Of a DNA stretch of 64,000 nt, positions 12,501 through 24,850 are shown in pieces (the stretch's first letter is position 1; every line of letters starts with the position of its first letter). Location: assembly GCA_029964075.1 (NCBI GenBank), contig CM057147.1, positions 26,123,513-26,187,512 on the forward strand, written 5' to 3'. A program made the position numbers and the translations under genes. The notes beneath the pieces are model-generated. The model ran no database searches. It had not been told where the DNA came from and saw nothing but the letters and a program-made list of their open reading frames with translations. The stretch is from Patiria pectinifera (lineage: Eukaryota > Echinodermata > Asteroidea > Valvatida > Asterinidae).

Positions 12501-12583
12501 AAAATGGGCCGAGGATGTTATCATAATCAATAGGAATTAATCCGCCAAGACGTGGTTTTGGGTAAAAATGTCAGCTATCACAA
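9533..12583. other. Intergenic region upstream of ERAL1
   Basis: No gene is supported here. The interval has two identical CTGTAGAGGGCGCTA words (about 9591 and 9898), a poly-C tract near 10128-10143, AT-rich sequence, and the TACTCG microsatellite at 11046-11571. Open frames seen on both strands are short and show no family motif. Confidence 0.5.
11046..11571. repeat. Degenerate TACTCG/TACTCATGA microsatellite cluster
   Basis: Arrays of the hexamer TACTCG, interrupted by variants TACTCATGACAAAG and TACTCATGAAAATG, fill 11046-11165 and 11355-11571, separated by about 190 bp of unique sequence. The variants recur in a loose higher-order pattern. An open minus-strand frame through it (EYEYEYE) is only the repeat translated. 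Confidence 0.85.
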
Positions 12584-12658
12584 TTAGTGTTTGTAGTCGT
12601 AGAATTCAAGGTAATGAATGACAAGATTTCGAAAAACGTTATCTTCACTCGCCGCCAT
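12584..12658 (-). CDS. Orphan 24-codon start exon with YY1 motif, LisH-like
   Basis: The minus strand reads CCAAAATGGCGGC, a YY1-type word overlapping ATG, then a 24-codon frame beginning MAASEDNV and ending LEFYDYKH before TAA. The pattern LVIHYLEFYDYKH resembles the first helix pair of LisH dimerisation motifs (V..YL...y..T). I found no splice donor keeping it open and no downstream exon, so it may be a decayed first exon, a short upstream frame, or chance. Confidence 0.25.
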   Translation of the reverse strand: MAASEDNVFRNLVIHYLEFYDYKH

Positions 12659-13416
12659 TTTGGTTTGGTACCCTGAACCAACGCTGGACAAAAAATCCAG
12701 TGAGAAATCAAAGCAACAGTCTACCTCGTTGAACGACGTTAATGCCTCAATCTTCTGCAGGGTTTGTCACAAGACTGGCCATGTTTGACTAAAATCCTAT
12801 AGTTTTAATTAAATCCTAATTTCGCGGCATTTCAAGAAATGTATCGGCAAAGTTAAGGTGGGCTTTTATACATAACTATTTTAGCGGGGATTCGATTCGT
12901 TGTTACATTGTCTTTGTCATCGAATGAAGGGATTCATTGTTCCGTGTGATGGACAGTTTTGTTCCAGCAAAACTGGTTCTTTCTACGAATTTTAGAAAAA
13001 AATGATGTTTTTAAAATCAACGAAGCAAGCATCCCAAACCTCTTAATGCGCAACGTTGTTTCTATATATGAAAGTGAAGCGCTTATAAATAAATTTCAAG
13101 TTGTAGGCTTTACGGAAGATTTAAAAAGCGCGAAAATGTGCTGTGCTAAATCAGAATAACTTGTGATAAATAAGATGAGGATAATCCGCGTGAAACCAAC
13201 ACTTCAATGGTTTTTGTACTGATGAGAACAAAAAGTGATCAATTTACAGTCTTTAAAGTTCCACATTGTGATGTTATTGTGAGAAGTGCAAACTACTTCG
13301 TTATGGTGCCGGCCGGGTACCAGGGAGAACACTGCGATTGTAGCTCAGTGTGACTGGCTTTGGGACACCACTGTAATCCGGCGTACTGAACATAAAGGTG
13401 TTTAATATCAGCAATG

Positions 13417-16400
13417 TCACATAGGGAACTTGACCGAGTGGTTGGAGAAGTGGTTGTACGAGTTTAGCCCCATTGCGTCTGTTGAGGTGCTAGTGTGACC
13501 CCCATGCAGGAACTGTGAGGGCCCATGGAGTGACGTCATCCCATTACAAGCAGAGATGTTCTGTTGGGCAGCAAGGTGCCTGACCGCGTGAGCCTGGGCC
13601 TGATGGGCGTGGAGATGCGCCATGCTCGACGACATGGTGGTCGGGTGATGGTACCCACTCGAGTTATACATGTGCGGTTCACAGCTCTGCATGTACATGT
13701 TGGACGTGCTCTGCAGAGGATGCACACTCTGTCCCATGCACTGGTTTTGGTTCGACACGGAGAACATGGACAGCGACCGATAGTCCTGACCATGCATGCT
13801 GTCTTTAGCGAGCTGGGCTACGGCTAGGGCCGTGGCAGGCTGGGCTGAGGTCATGCCCTGATCGTCGGTCATCACGCCGTGATCCTGGGAGTAACACGGC
13901 GAGAGTTGATCCACCACGCCGCTAGCTGCCGTGCCCGTATAGTCCGACAGACGAGCCTCGTTGCAGCCTGCGTCGGCGTCCACGTTGAGGGCGCCCGTCC
14001 CCCCACCACCGCCTCCCATTCCCGTTCTGGACTTGTGCAAGGTGTGGCCCATGGGGGCGCCCGATTTGCCCAGTCCTCCCTTGTGGCAGTGCGAGGTCCC
14101 CGGTTCGTCCACGCGCGTCAAATCGCCGTCAGTGGAACTGAGCGGGTCGCAGCCGAACAGCCCGTCGTCCATGCCGCCCCGACCTGTCGTGTCACGCGAC
14201 TGGTGATTGGACGAGGTGCCTCCGGTGTCCAGGTCACAGCCAATGGGAGAAGAGTTGCTTTCGTGCTTTTCCTTCTTCGGAACAGCGTGATCAGAGGACT
14301 TCGAGTTGTCGGAGTCTGTCAAGAATACAAAAGTTTGAACAATAAAAAAGAAGAATGCAATTTTGTAATCAAACAAGTTCGGTTTGTCGAATCGCCATGA
14401 CAGTATATTGCTCGACCTGTCCCGCCTTAAAACGTTCCTGTGAGGGCGCTATATCGGTATCACTTTTCAAAGCTCAGTTCGTGGCTCAATCTAATTGAAA
14501 CGTAAAGCAAGTTTTCGACATTTATAGTAAAAAATCGAAGAAACACACAACAAACTCAACATCGAAGAAATTAAATTTTGGAAACTCGTGTCTCTAAGAT
14601 GAAACGGGCTTTAAACAATCAGTGGATGGGCTATAGACCATTATCATGTAAACAAATCAACGTAAACAAAGCGAGGCTGGAAGGAAAAATAGTCTGGTTC
14701 CTTTTTGCACAAAAAGCATTATCATTCAGTACTGTTATTGGATACAGGGAACGTGACTGAAATGATGGCAGCATGATAAATGTCTATTAGTTGATTTTAA
14801 GACAAACGCTTTTGATTTTAAGACAAACGCTCGTGCAACATCAACTTGATAGCCTTCGTTGGAAGGTTTCATGAGCTCTGAGCATGCAAAGTGTTGAATG
14901 TTATGTAATGAGAGTTGGGCAGATTTATACCGAGACAAAATTACAAATTTTGCAACGAGAATTGAAAGCTAGGCTTCGTCTCTTAAATTCCCGGAGATCA
15001 TGTTCTTCGTAATGATTTCTTCCCGTCATTTGGCTTCGTGCCGAATAATAAACTTCAGATTGGATTTTTTTCGTTCTGTCTTGAAACAAGCCGGCATAAA
15101 TGAGCTAAAGCGGAAATGAACGAATAAGCCGTTTTCGGTCACAATTGCCTCATTGGTGGATGAAGGCTATGGATGGACGTAAAGCTTAATCAACGATGCA
15201 GGCTTTACTTGGCCATGTTACGGTGGATTGAAAGTCAAGACCCTTAAGCCTATTGCAGACTGGAGAGATGAGACTCGTCCAATCGTTTCCTCGTTAGCAA
15301 TTATCGTGGCTGATGAGCAAAGACAGAAAACTGTGAAAATGACTCCTCCAGACCAGGGCCTGGGTGTCAGATCTGGCACCCGTCAGTGCTAGGGGGGCTT
15401 GCGTTGCGTAACCCCCCGTAGCCTCCCCCGTCCATACGCTTCAACGCTGATCGGCCCAACGCCGCGTTGTTGCCCGGCGCTCGCGCACCCGTAGCGCAAC
15501 ACAACATGCGAAATGGCAACTCGGCCCGCGTCAGAATTGGAGCCTGTCGTTTGGCGAAACATGTTTTTCTTCGCCCGCCGGTTAATAGAGGGGCTTCGCT
15601 TGTTCTTTGCACCCAAGCGCTCCGTATTTCTCGCCGCCGTCCCGGCAAGAAAAAAAGAAAGATAGAAGAAAGTGGTTAACTGATGAAATTACGACGGCGA
15701 CGAATGGGCACACCTGACGCTGATAAAATTTTGATATCTCATTTAATATTCTATGAAATTTAGATGCGGGCGAGCACCGAGCGAGGCGAATCGGCAAAAG
15801 CTGAAGAGGCAAGACAAGACAAGGGGAAAAACTCCGTTCCGGGCCACAAACACGTGAAATATCGCTCAGCCTGCAAACTCTCAACATGCTCGTAGATTAC
15901 ATTTTTGCCGCCTGGGTGACTTTCCTGCACGGCTCGGCTGCGCTTGCGGCTCCAAAAAAACTCTTCTGTTTTTAAGAGTATAACAGTGGATTCCTATAAG
16001 CACGCGACATTAATTCCATCTTTCATCGTCGAAGAAGATGCTGAATATCTGATGCCCTCATTAAGGAAGAACCTATCGGGTAACGGGCGGTTCTCTTTTT
16101 TCCTCTTTCGAATTCCCCATCCGGCCAACATTTGTGATCCATTACACATAGAATACACTCCTGATGATCTCCGCAACTTGATTTATGTTCATAAATTCAT
16201 GATGCATAAACATGCATGCATGTATAATGTTTAGGTTTATTTTAGCAATGTGAACAGACGCAGATAGTTTGAATATAATTGTTGACAAGAACTGATTAGG
16301 AAAAGACAAGAAAATACATAAGGAAGCCGAAATATTTTATCATCTGTTTCGAATAGCGAATTATCGTCAAGGCTTATATACTACATGCTATTGCTGTAAT

Positions 16401-18071
16401 TTTCAGAAATGGATGAATTTGGGGGTATTTTATAGCAATTAACTGCTGTTATTGAAGTCTGGTTCCCTGACCCTACTTCAGACGAAATAGAGCAACTCAT
16501 AGTCGTCGGGGAATTGTGAGGTCAGGGAACCAGACTAGCTGGCTTGTACCCGTTCACAGATGTGTAACCGACTGCAAACAAAATGTGGACTAACTAAATT
16601 TGGTAAATTGGGGGCAGTGTTTGAGAAAAAAAAGAAGGTTTTTTGTCCAACGATGGTTGGCCGACCATCGTTGGATATTGATACCAAAATCAACTTTTCT
16701 TGAAAATGAAGGCACATCCGGTGCCATGATTGCACAGGATGCTTGAGACAATTATTCTAATACAGGTAAGTAAAGTATTTAATAATAATTTGGTAGTTTT
16801 TTATGTTTGCAAAATGTTGTATGTTACTTTTAAGTTAAAACCAGGTCAGAGTCGTTTCGGTTTGGGTATTGATCAAGAAATACACCAGAAATTCAACAAA
16901 CCCATTCTATTTAAGATTGCTTGTTCTCGGTGATCTTCTCTTTATTATAGGGTAGGCCTATAGTCTGGAAACAATTCACAACCATTGAGGGTTTTTTTCA
17001 ATGTTTTTTAAGTGGGTAATTTTGATGAATAAAAAGGGTTTTTATTCCTACCTCTTTTGTCGTCCAGGTCTTCTATTTTCGTGGATGTGGTTCGCTTCAG
17101 CGCTAACCTGGAGCCCCTGTGATAACGGGAATCAAAGAAAAGACTTGAGGTACAAACAGAGCTACAGGATTATCGTTCGGAATTATATATATCCATGGTT
17201 TGCCTTTAAAAATGCAATCCCTGCACATTTTGGTTGTTGTACGTACATTAATTGGGCGATTTATCTTTATTTCTACCATGAAAACAACGCAACACTGAGC
17301 TATTCCACTCGTGACTTATGATCTGCTGGGCGAAATGTCATTTTTTAAATGCCATTTTCGATCGTGTTCCCTGAATCTATTTTATAAATTGTAAACTGAT
17401 GAATAGGACGGTGCCAGACCATATTTTGATTGGAGTGCGTGCCAAGCCCCACTTTCATTTTTCTTTTAAAATTGGGCTTAAAACATAAGGTTATGTTTAA
17501 TCTCAAATTTTAAATTATTCATCAGGGCAGACTGGTATATACGGTATTAATTTTAATGAAGTTTTATTGGATTTCTACTCGGAAGTTCCAAAAATGAACA
17601 GTTTACCTCGCTTTCAATTTCAAATATGGCCGACTCGTGAAAAAGATCTATCATTCGGTATTTGAGTTAGCCCTGTCTGGGATTTCCCAGACTTTGAAAA
17701 TATACGGACAGAATAAAAATTGATGAGCATTCCATCAAAATGTACTTGAATGTATCAGGTGATATGGGTATATGGATTGTTAATGGCCAGACAAGTGGAT
17801 GCAGTGTTTTGGTTCTGTGTTCCTATCACCACATTTAAATAATACACCAACAGGATACACCAATAACAGTGGACTTGAACCCTTGTCACGGTAAAATCAT
17901 GGAGGGATTCCTCCATGGTAAAGTGCAAAGGAAGTTGGCAGTGGTGGCCACAAACTCATTAACAGCCAGCCGTGCATAAAATGATGAGCATCTACACACT
18001 TACTTGCGTGCCATGCCGTTGTCTCGAAAACCCTTGGCGAATGGGTTGTGATCAATCTTCAGCTGAGTGAT
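13417..18071 (-). CDS. T-box transcription factor, last three exons (5' part not seen), perhaps Tbx6/16 group
   Basis: Exons on the minus strand: 18071-18004, 17116-17052 and 14315-13417, with all phases joining. The first encodes the end of the T-box DNA-binding domain, [19 protein letters not shown], a signature found in no other family; this exon classically follows the TAYQN exon. The 65-nt exon encodes a basic [11 protein letters not shown] stretch, then the terminal exon encodes about 299 residues rich in Ser, His, Gln, Met and Gly with a [10 protein letters not shown] run, ending SVKFPM, as expected of a low-complexity regulatory region. The FRDNG-basic ending suggests the Tbx6/VegT group, while [14 protein letters not shown] also resembles Tbr/Eomes, so the subfamily is open. 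The rest of the T-box was not found; it may lie in the 18481-18980 gap or farther right. Role by family: sequence-specific developmental regulator in the nucleus. Confidence 0.8.
14791..14831. repeat. Tandem duplication of a 20-base word
   Basis: TTGATTTTAAGACAAACGCT occurs twice, at 14791-14810 and 14812-14831, in the last intron of the T-box gene. Confidence 0.85.
15380..15680. other. CpG-dense block in a T-box intron
   Basis: About 300 bases are much richer in G, C and CpG than the surrounding intron (for example TTGCCCGGCGCTCGCGCACC). Both strands have open frames, none with a recognised motif. It could be an enhancer, an alternative promoter or an inserted sequence. Confidence 0.3.
16385..16745 (+). 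mobile_element. Repeat with a CTGGTTCCCTGACC hairpin, copy 1
   Basis: An inverted pair TCTGGTTCCCTGAC (16459) and GTCAGGGAACCAGA (16522) encloses about 50 bp, followed by about 220 bp shared with the inverted copy at 61690-62175: GTACCCGTTCA, TTGGGG-C-AGT-TTTGA, TTTTCTTGAAAATGA, GTGCCATGATT and CAGGATGCTT all recur in order. There is no coding content. Confidence 0.6.
17345..17644 (+). mobile_element. GGGCC-ended MITE, copy 1 (ends decayed)
   Basis: This copy is homologous to 25693-26024 and, inverted, to 58282-58585. Shared words in order are CGTGTTCCCTGAAT, GGTGCCAGAC, GGCTTAAAACAT, CAGACTGGTATA, AGTTCCAAAAAT and ATATGGCCGACTCGTGA. The outer GGGCCTTAT is lost. It sits between T-box exons. 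Confidence 0.65.
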
Positions 18072-21000
18072 CTGTAAATTAGCAGAAGAGAAAATAGATA
18101 GGAGAAAGGGGGATTATAGGAGAGCCCATTACGGTGTGCAGTGATCCAGAAATAACTGCAGGCGGGGGGACATGCTTGCTCCACTCCCTTCTGACATTTT
18201 GGACAAAGCATTCTGGCTGCCCCCTGTACTCCAGAGTAACATCATACTTTGCTCCCGTTTCATGGAATTTTGTCCTCTTTTTGGCACTTGAAAAACAAAG
18301 ACTCGTTTGCCCATCTTATCTTATTAAAGACACGAACCCATAAAGTGAGATACCGAAGCCTTTCTTTCAACTGATCCCGCAAAAGTACACAGTATTTCAC
18401 TAAAAGAACCCCTGCTCTTCAAATAGTTCGACTACTGTCCCAAAATAAGAAGTTCCGTTGCAAATCATTTTAGATTTTTANNNNNNNNNNNNNNNNNNNN
18501 NNNNNNNNNNNNNNNNNNNNNNNNNNNNNNNNNNNNNNNNNNNNNNNNNNNNNNNNNNNNNNNNNNNNNNNNNNNNNNNNNNNNNNNNNNNNNNNNNNNN
18601 NNNNNNNNNNNNNNNNNNNNNNNNNNNNNNNNNNNNNNNNNNNNNNNNNNNNNNNNNNNNNNNNNNNNNNNNNNNNNNNNNNNNNNNNNNNNNNNNNNNN
18701 NNNNNNNNNNNNNNNNNNNNNNNNNNNNNNNNNNNNNNNNNNNNNNNNNNNNNNNNNNNNNNNNNNNNNNNNNNNNNNNNNNNNNNNNNNNNNNNNNNNN
18801 NNNNNNNNNNNNNNNNNNNNNNNNNNNNNNNNNNNNNNNNNNNNNNNNNNNNNNNNNNNNNNNNNNNNNNNNNNNNNNNNNNNNNNNNNNNNNNNNNNNN
18901 NNNNNNNNNNNNNNNNNNNNNNNNNNNNNNNNNNNNNNNNNNNNNNNNNNNNNNNNNNNNNNNNNNNNNNNNNNNNNNNNACATTCTCTTGAAAAAAAAA
19001 TCAATGGCGTGTTTTCCTGCCCTATTTTTTTTCTTGTCAATCTCGACGTGTGTGAAGCGTGCGATATGAAAGACGTACCGGGCGGGGGAAGGTAAGAGTA
19101 TGTTACTCCCCCCGGACCTCGTATGTTCTCCTCATCAAATGAAGGAGGGAATCAAGATAGGACTGCTTTCAATTATCCGTCTAGCATTACGTGTCATTCC
19201 TCGAGTCTTTATACCCGCTGCCTTGTATCGGGTAGTCCGTCCAGAAAAGGAGACTCTTAAAGAAAACACCGTCTCTGGAACGAGGCCTTCTTCATTTTGT
19301 TACTCAGTCAAACAACATATGTTTTCCTCCGAGTTCGAATTTGTGCCTTTGCATCCCGCAACCTCATACTGCTCACTTAGCCTTCCTTTGTCTCTTGTTT
19401 CTTTCCTTTGTAACTGTCTTCGCAATTTTGTGTGTGTCAGCTAAGTCACTTGGGAGCAAGTCGGAAGCGTTTCCAAATCCTCAGATCTAGCCAAAAGTCC
19501 CAAGACTCGATCTAGACAAGCAGATCAAATCGGACCTCTCTGCCGTTTATCTTCTGGCGCTACATCTGACGTTGCGTCTCTGACGCGCGTCTATTCAAAG
19601 TGCCAAACCGGTCGATATCCCGAGCTGACATTACCCTCATCCCATCGATGGCAGCATCTGATTTTGAAATCAATCCCGCACTAAAGTGCACTGCCGATAT
19701 TTGATAAGAAAAAGGCCATTTACGGCGCAAATTGTCCGAAATATGGCGCAAACCTTCCCGCCATTATCCACCCAACCAATGCCTATTCTTCCCAGCGGAC
19801 ACGGGACGTGTCAGTGATGAATGGGCCGAACCAAGGAGTTCTCCTTACCCGGTGAAACCCCTCCGGCCTGCAGTCAAGCATCGTGCCAAATATAGGTACC
19901 AAATGAGAATAACAGAAGTCCTCAAATTATCCGGTTAGGGTTACCCCGTCTCTTCGGGGCGCCTTTTTCCCCGCCTAATTTATTGTATCAGGTGCCTATT
20001 TTCGTACATTGTTCAGCAAGCTGCTCTTTGTAATGGCACCGGATGCATGCGTCCCGCCCCTCAGATCACTGTACCGATACCTGCATGGAGAGGCATCTCG
20101 AGTTCATACCAATTAGCCCTTTTATGTGCGGATAATGATGCACAGGAGAACAGGCTCGGTTTCTTTTAAGAAGATATTGGAAGTGAGTGACGCTGTGCGC
20201 GAAAATTCCGCATATTAATACGTAAAACAAGGTTTTGCCACTACTTCAAGGCAAGCATAATTGATCCGCAGGTTGTATTCGGCGGTTCGGTCGAGACAAT
20301 TTTTTAAAGGAAACTCTAAATTCATGTTGTTTTTGTGTTTCATGATTTCCTTCATCAGTTTTCACCTCAACTTGTTTTTACATTTATTTTCTCATTTGCA
20401 ATCGCTCTAGATTTCTTGCAAAATAGATGCATTATTCCCTTCATATTAAATACAATTCAAACTTGACATTCTGTGGAAAGGCACCAACTGTAAATCCATA
20501 AAGCAAAACGATTATAAACATGGACATCAGGTTAAGAATACATTCGCACATTACGTCCACCAATAATGACGTCATAGGAGTCCTTGTCTGTCATAGTTAT
20601 CCGGATATTGATCACCATGTACCAGCATCCAATGGTGCACAGAGCGCGAGCGCCAAATGTCTCGTCTTCACACTGAATAATAATACACCTCGGCGGCTAA
20701 GTGTACATACGTGACTGTCCTCGTCAAATACCGCTTAAACTGCGACTCCTGGACCGATTTCGAGTGTGCTTTCCGTGAATAATTGTAAATTTTGACATTT
20801 GAGTGGCAGAACATTTTGAGTCCACAGGAAGGGCCACATGCCACATGTTCATTAGTTTATTTCCTTGAGGACGATCGATCGTGTGCAAATATTTATCATC
20901 CGCTGCTGCAGCGTGGGGCCGGATGAAGTGGCAACTGACATGGCCTGTGATGGAGAACACTTGTACATTGCACTTTTTTTTTTAAATGCATTCAATGAAC

Positions 21001-24000
21001 CGGGATAAATCCATTACTGATTAGTTGGAGTGTCATGCATTTGGCTTTTAAAGGTGGATTATACGTCTTTCTAAACTATAACCTATAAGAGATCAATATT
21101 TTGGAAGGACAAACATTTTGAACGACAACTTTTGACAACTTTACTGCATGTGAAGAGCTAACACAGTGTGTTAGCATTTTAACAGTTACAGCCAAAATGT
21201 GTTCTGACTTTCCTTCAGCCAAATGCTAACAGAGCTCTGTGGCTCTTCTATAGGCATTTTACACGGGGTTGCCCTTTCTCTTGCTATATTTTTTGACAGA
21301 ATGATTTCTAACCGTAATCACCACAAGAAACATTCATGTTGGAATTTTATCTTGGCATACAACAAGAACAAAATGGTGAGAAATCATTGGAGATGGGTAC
21401 AAACGAATTTCACTTACGACCTTTCACATTCGGCACTTTCGTACCAAAGGTCTCCTTGTTCGATCACGTTATTTTTCACATCGCTTACTTGCGTGAAAAC
21501 AAAAATGATAACGACGTGAAGATTCGCCTACCCACATCCTATGGATTCTAGACTTAGTCGGGCTTGCTTGAATACAGTTGTTATCAACGGTCATTTTAGA
21601 TTTGTTTGTAAATGATAATCAGTCCTTCGAGTTGATTAAAACAAACAGTGTGTCCCAAAAGACATTTTAGTCTCCTATTTAAGTTTCAGTTTTTACGCAA
21701 TGACCGCCACAAATATTTCATAAATTTTCATCTTTTTACGAGTGCCCCGAGTTCCACTAGTCCACACGTATTTGAGATCTTTGGAAGTGAGAGGTCAATT
21801 TCTGGCAAGACATTTTTCTTTCAAGTCATGCGATTTTTCAGTTTCCATAAATTGAGATGCTAGAAGGGCATTTTTCTTTATAAAGCAATGTTCAAAAAAT
21901 AATGTCAAAGACTCCGACTTTTACACGCTAATTTTCCTATTTGAGTGGTCCAGGGGTCAACTTTCAGGCTCTATAGTTAGTCATTTCGCCCGTATAATGC
22001 AGGTATCATGGTTGATTTGCATATTGAACAGCGCGTACGCTTTTTTTTGCACCACGCACTCGCGGACTGGATGCAACCTAACGTCATCGTTAATGGATTA
22101 AAAGGCTCTTGTCGTCGGAAGTTGCATTTCATATTGTCTTGCATGCACATGAAGACTTTAAAATCTCGGGAGACTCGACCCAGATTCGTGAACTCCCATG
22201 CAAACTGCCAGCTTGCATTATCTTTTCCGATGATACCGTGGGTATTTTTCCCCAGTCCACGTCCAAATCGTTAATTATTTCGGTTACGGCTTTTTTTTTT
22301 TTACATTGGTGTGTAGAGAATAGCCGTAGCCGTATCGGACAATGCGCCTGACCTCTCTGCGTCCGGTGTTACTTACTACCGGACATATAGATACGGGCAT
22401 ATGAGCATGAGGTCGCCAGAGCGTATGGTTGGTTCACACATGGTCAAGTCCCTCGTGTCATGCACTCTTGCGACGTGCATGATTAGTCAAGTCTCGTATG
22501 TACACATTTACCAATCGATGCTCTTATCCTGCGGGATTTACTATAGATTTGTACGTGTTTTACCTTCGCGTAACAACATACTGGTAGTATGACGAACCAA
22601 AAACCCCAATAGTGCAGAGAGGGTAGCTCGACTAAGTGCCGTCCTACATTAGTGTTTCCCATCTATGTTTTGTTCCCGTTCGGTGTATGCACGCCCGAAG
22701 AACCATCCACTACTCACCGATATCAAATTAAGGCCCATACTGTCGTTTGTGGCCGCCATCACCCCGGCGCCAGATATCGACACAAGTCTGACACGGACCC
22801 CGAAAAGAAAAGACAAGTAAAAGGCCAACGTGCGCAGCACAGATGCAACTGTAGGTATCCCCTTTAGGCAGGCCGGTACAGAAAATAATACCTGCCTCCT
22901 CCAAGGGATGTTGTATCACTCAAATTTATTCAACATTTTAAATTAACTGGTCAGGAATCTAATTGTCTTGCGGTGGTTGGCTACTCTGGGCCGACCGTGT
23001 CCTTGGTGTCGAGTGTGTACAGCTCAATAGTGGGCTCCAGTTGGGTGTACAAATTGCTAAACGAGGCGAACTCATTTTCCCTAAGACAGACAGAGGAATT
23101 AACGTAAACACTTGGGCCATTATATTAATGAAAAGCCCGTCTAGATGTTACAGCGTATATTGCCCCCTTCGGGTACCGATCCCGTGTCACAATTTCCGAC
23201 AAGGGACGGTTTCTTCTTCCGTGACGAGCCTGTTTTTGTCTTTCAAATGAAATCATTATTGGAATCAGGGGGAATTACACCTGTGGTGCAGATATTCGAC
23301 TGCCACTATTTTTTTGTCCCTTGGCTCCGTACGTGCTTTTCCCGCCTTTTCTATTAACAGTGGCTTCTTGCTATTATCTTAGACTATCACTCATTCAACC
23401 GATAAGGAAATGTGAGGGCTTCGACCCTTTTCAAGTTGTAATGCCATTCAACGATTGAGGTAACAAACCGTATTTTATCTGGTGTCTTTAATGCCATTTG
23501 TTCGCGATGGTTCATTGAAGCAAAAGAAATTGATTGAAAATTGAACTGGCCTATACTTCACTGCATATCTAAGCGAATCTGCAGTCCCGCCGTATGTTAA
23601 ACCACCTACGGATTCCCGGGTTAATGCTGCAATGACATTAAGTATTCTGAGCAAAACATTGTTTTGTCACAAGTGAAATATGGTTTTATTTGGTATTCTG
23701 GTGCAACACGCTCGTTCAAATTTAATTTACAACGGCTGGTCGTGCAGAACGCCCGTGTATTTATTCTCTGGGACGTTTTCATCAAACCGTTCAGGCACCG
23801 TATGGCGTTGAATGACTTGCATATGTCCCGTCGCTTCCCTGTTGACATCAATCTAATGCCAGTAAAATTAAAACGTAGGCTGGGAATTCCCGTTCTGGAC
23901 TTAAACAAAAAGTTCGTGCGCTCTTTTCTTAATTAAAGAGACTGACGAAGCAGATATTTATTTGCACTGGACTTTCAACCCAAACGCTATATACAAGGTT

Positions 24001-24160
24001 CGCATATTAACTACGTTGATCATCTTTCAACACAATCGTCATCCTCTGGTTCGGAGATTTTCACGGGTATTTAAAAATTTTATTTAGGGTATTTCGAGCT
24101 TGTTCACGGTCAACAAAAATCAACACTACTTCCGACTGTCACGAATCAGAAGACACCACA
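18072..24160. other. Region upstream of the visible T-box exons, no gene supported
   Basis: The interval contains the assembly gap and otherwise unremarkable sequence. Open frames at 21336-21551, 23621-23908 (minus) and 23664-23936 (plus) have no family motif or convincing splice context. The missing T-box exons are expected on the minus strand here or farther right, but I could not find the conserved TAYQN or MHKYQPR blocks. Confidence 0.5.
18481..18980. other. Assembly gap of 500 N
   Basis: Exactly 500 N characters, the usual size of an arbitrary scaffold gap. Open frames drawn through it are meaningless. A T-box exon could be hidden here. Confidence 0.99.
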
Positions 24161-24179
24161 CAACAACGGTTACCGCTCG

Positions 24180-24850
24180 ATAGCTCGAAGGTTCGATAGT
24201 CCGAAGGTGGGATAGTCCGAATCGACAGCCTTGAACATTGTGTCAATTCAAACTTTTGATTCTAGTGTGCTTTCGGATTAATGAACCTTTGGACCATTGA
24301 ACCTTGTTTTCATATCGGACAATATCGAACCTTCGGACAAAAATGAACCCTCAGATTATCAAACCTTCGGACTAACGAACCTTACTTTGGACAACAATGA
24401 ACCTTCGGATTATCGAATCTTCGGATATCCCGGTCAGGTGGAATTGTGGGGTTATAGCATTGTGTTCCCATTATCCCTTTTTCTAAAGATCCTCTTCTGG
24501 GGTGATGTTTTTCTATTGTTAAAATAGTGGGGTGATGTGTTCTGAAAAAACATCACCCCACAAGTATGGTATGGTCAGAGCGGACTAACGAGCCTTCGGA
24601 CAAAAATTAACCTTCGGATCATTGGACCTTCGGAGTATCGAACCTTCGGATTACCGAACCTTCGGAATATCGAACCTTCGGACGGACTATTGCATCAAAT
24701 GCTCGGATTATTCACGAACCTTAGGCCTAGTTCATTTTCGGATTAATGAACCCTCGGGTATGGGAAATACGTGTGTTCGGACTATCGAACCTAGTACCTT
24801 CGGATCAATAAACCTTCGGACTATTGAACCGTCGGACTATCGAGCAGACC
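24180..24850. repeat. Degenerate minisatellite, unit near GAACCTTCGGACTAT
   Basis: More than 25 copies of a 14-16-base unit approximating ATCGAACCTTCGGACT occur, irregularly spaced and diverged. Plus-strand frames read as repeats of EPSDY and RTFG, which is the satellite in translation. A small inverted repeat interrupts it at 24498-24560. Confidence 0.85.
24498..24560. repeat. Short hairpin TGGGGTGATGTTTTT within the minisatellite
   Basis: TGGGGTGATGTTTTT at 24498-24512 pairs with AAAAAACATCACCCCA at 24545-24560; a second partial left arm, GTGGGGTGATGTG, lies between. It may be a very small MITE nested in the satellite. Confidence 0.6.

Noticed and set aside
13564..14400. Plus-strand frames of 81-173 codons opposite the T-box terminal exon
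   Set aside because: They are antisense shadows of a GC-rich coding exon; no motif and no splice context.
18458..19069. Long open frames across 18458-19069 on both strands
   Set aside because: They consist of N translated as unknown residues across the assembly gap.
23621..23936. Overlapping open frames on both strands (95 and 90 codons)
   Set aside because: Neither has a motif; both being open suggests stop-poor sequence rather than a gene.
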